In this document: positions 22,250 through 22,553 of the stretch, one piece after another
Layout: the number at the start of each line of letters is the position of its first letter
How positions within the stretch are numbered: the stretch's first letter is position 1
DNA from: a virus
IMG/VR virus record: IMGVR_UViG_3300020021_000050
Span: 1 to 22,553 of that record
Length of the DNA: 22,553 nucleotides
Strand: one strand, 5' to 3'
The notes under the pieces: model-generated
What the model was told of the DNA's origin: nothing
Database searches by the model: none
The model's input: the letters and a program-made list of their open reading frames with translations, nothing else
Translations under genes and position numbers: made by a program

Positions 22250-22437
22250 TGCTTTGCAAAATCTTGCGGCTGTAAAATAAAAACCGCTGTAATTTTTTTC
22301 TGCCTAGCCCTTTTCCGGGCTTTGAATTACCCGCGAGCGAGCGGCCCTCTAAGTACCTTTGAAATTTGCGCCGTATAGCTAAAGTTTTTTCGGCGCGCTG
22401 TAATTATCATTTGCTAAGCCGCGCCGCTTTGCTTTCT
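22250..22437. promoter_or_regulatory. Non-coding leader ahead of the packaging block
   Basis: The only gap of note (188 bases), AT-richer than its surroundings, with poly-A/T tracts and three copies of TTACAGC on the minus strand (at 22397-22403, 22286-22292, 22269-22275). GCGCCG at 22369-22374 pairs with CGGCGC at 22391-22396 across a short loop, and AGCCC/GGGCT near 22306-22321 forms a weak hairpin. A promoter is expected here, but no convincing -35/-10 pair can be named. Confidence 0.4.
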
Positions 22438-22553
22438 TTACTTGGCAGTACGCAGCGCTACAGTGATAGCCCTATCGAACTCTAATGGGAAGCGCTGGCG
22501 TGCCATCCTTGCACCTACTCCATAGAAGTCGAAGCGCGCACGATATGCTGGCG
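22438..22553 (-). CDS. C-terminal end of an unidentified gene, cut by the right edge
   Basis: A minus-strand frame open from the window edge to TAA at 22438-22440, coding PAYRARFDFYGVGARMARQR then FPLEFDRAITVALRTAK. The mix of aromatic and charged residues looks like a real protein end rather than shadow sequence, and the reading direction matches the rest of the block. It is short, so chance cannot be excluded. No family recognised. An internal ATG (22507) would give only a tiny peptide. Confidence 0.45.
   Translation of the reverse strand, partial: PAYRARFDFYGVGARMARQRFPLEFDRAITVALRTAK

Noticed and set aside
22306-22321. AGCCC/GGGCT hairpin as a terminator for a plus-strand gene
   Set aside because: Only five pairs, no plus-strand gene ends here, and the T-run after it is short.
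22403-22408. Minus-strand GATAAT as a -10 promoter element
   Set aside because: No acceptable -35 hexamer at 16-18 bases, and one six-base match in an AT-rich gap is weak evidence.
1-22553. CRISPR arrays, tRNA genes, insertion sequences or defence systems
   Set aside because: No regularly spaced repeats, no cloverleaf I could fold by eye, no transposase, and all genes fit a phage structural block apart from the methyltransferase/PLP-like pair and the small unassigned genes.

Overview
This window is a contiguous late-gene block of a tailed double-stranded DNA phage or prophage with a siphovirus-type (lambda-like, non-contractile) tail. Everything I can support as coding lies on the minus strand, so the biological reading order runs from position 22553 down to 1. 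Base composition is GC-rich (estimated by eye, not counted). Lambda GpA-type packaging, an HK97-type head and a gene-transfer-agent-like tail tip (DUF2460, DUF2163, NlpC/P60, Phage-tail_3 order) together suggest a host among the Pseudomonadota (Proteobacteria). The host genus cannot be read from the window. I see no integrase, lysis gene, tRNA or bacterial housekeeping gene.

Layout in transcription order. (1) 22553-22438: the C-terminal end of an unidentified gene, then a 188-base gap with three copies of TTACAGC. (2) 22249-19453: two small unknown genes, a ParB-domain/DNA methyltransferase fusion, and a protein resembling fold-type II pyridoxal-phosphate enzymes. They are joined to each other and to the terminase genes by overlaps or very short gaps. 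(3) 19456-12690: DNA packaging and head assembly, with small and large terminase, a gpW-like connector fused to a beta domain, portal, prohead protease and major capsid protein. A GC-rich hairpin follows the capsid gene. (4) 12618-10483: two small head-region proteins, an FII-like head-tail attachment protein, a gpU-like tail terminator and the tail tube protein. (5) 10483-7275: tail assembly chaperones made by an apparent -1 programmed frameshift (lambda G/GT type) and an 880-residue tape measure protein. (6) 7274-1: distal tail and tip, with DUF2460 protein carrying an inserted lectin-like domain, DUF2163 hub protein, NlpC/P60 peptidase and a roughly 1305-residue tip protein ending in three tandem ConA-like domains, then a tail-associated protein with a PG-rich linker and a gene cut by the window edge.

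How the genes fit together: the terminase cuts and pumps DNA through the portal into a capsid matured by the protease. The connector, attachment and terminator proteins join the head to a tube whose length is set by the tape measure protein, with help from the G/GT chaperones. The DUF2460/DUF2163/NlpC/tip proteins build the baseplate that contacts the host. Nearly all stop and start codons touch or overlap (ATGA, TAATG, TGATG, TAGTG, TTGA), which suggests one translationally coupled late operon.

The most interesting parts are the methyltransferase plus PLP-like pair ahead of the terminase, the frameshift site, and the carbohydrate-binding-like domains inserted or repeated in the tail tip. All calls come from reading the sequence. 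No database search was possible.
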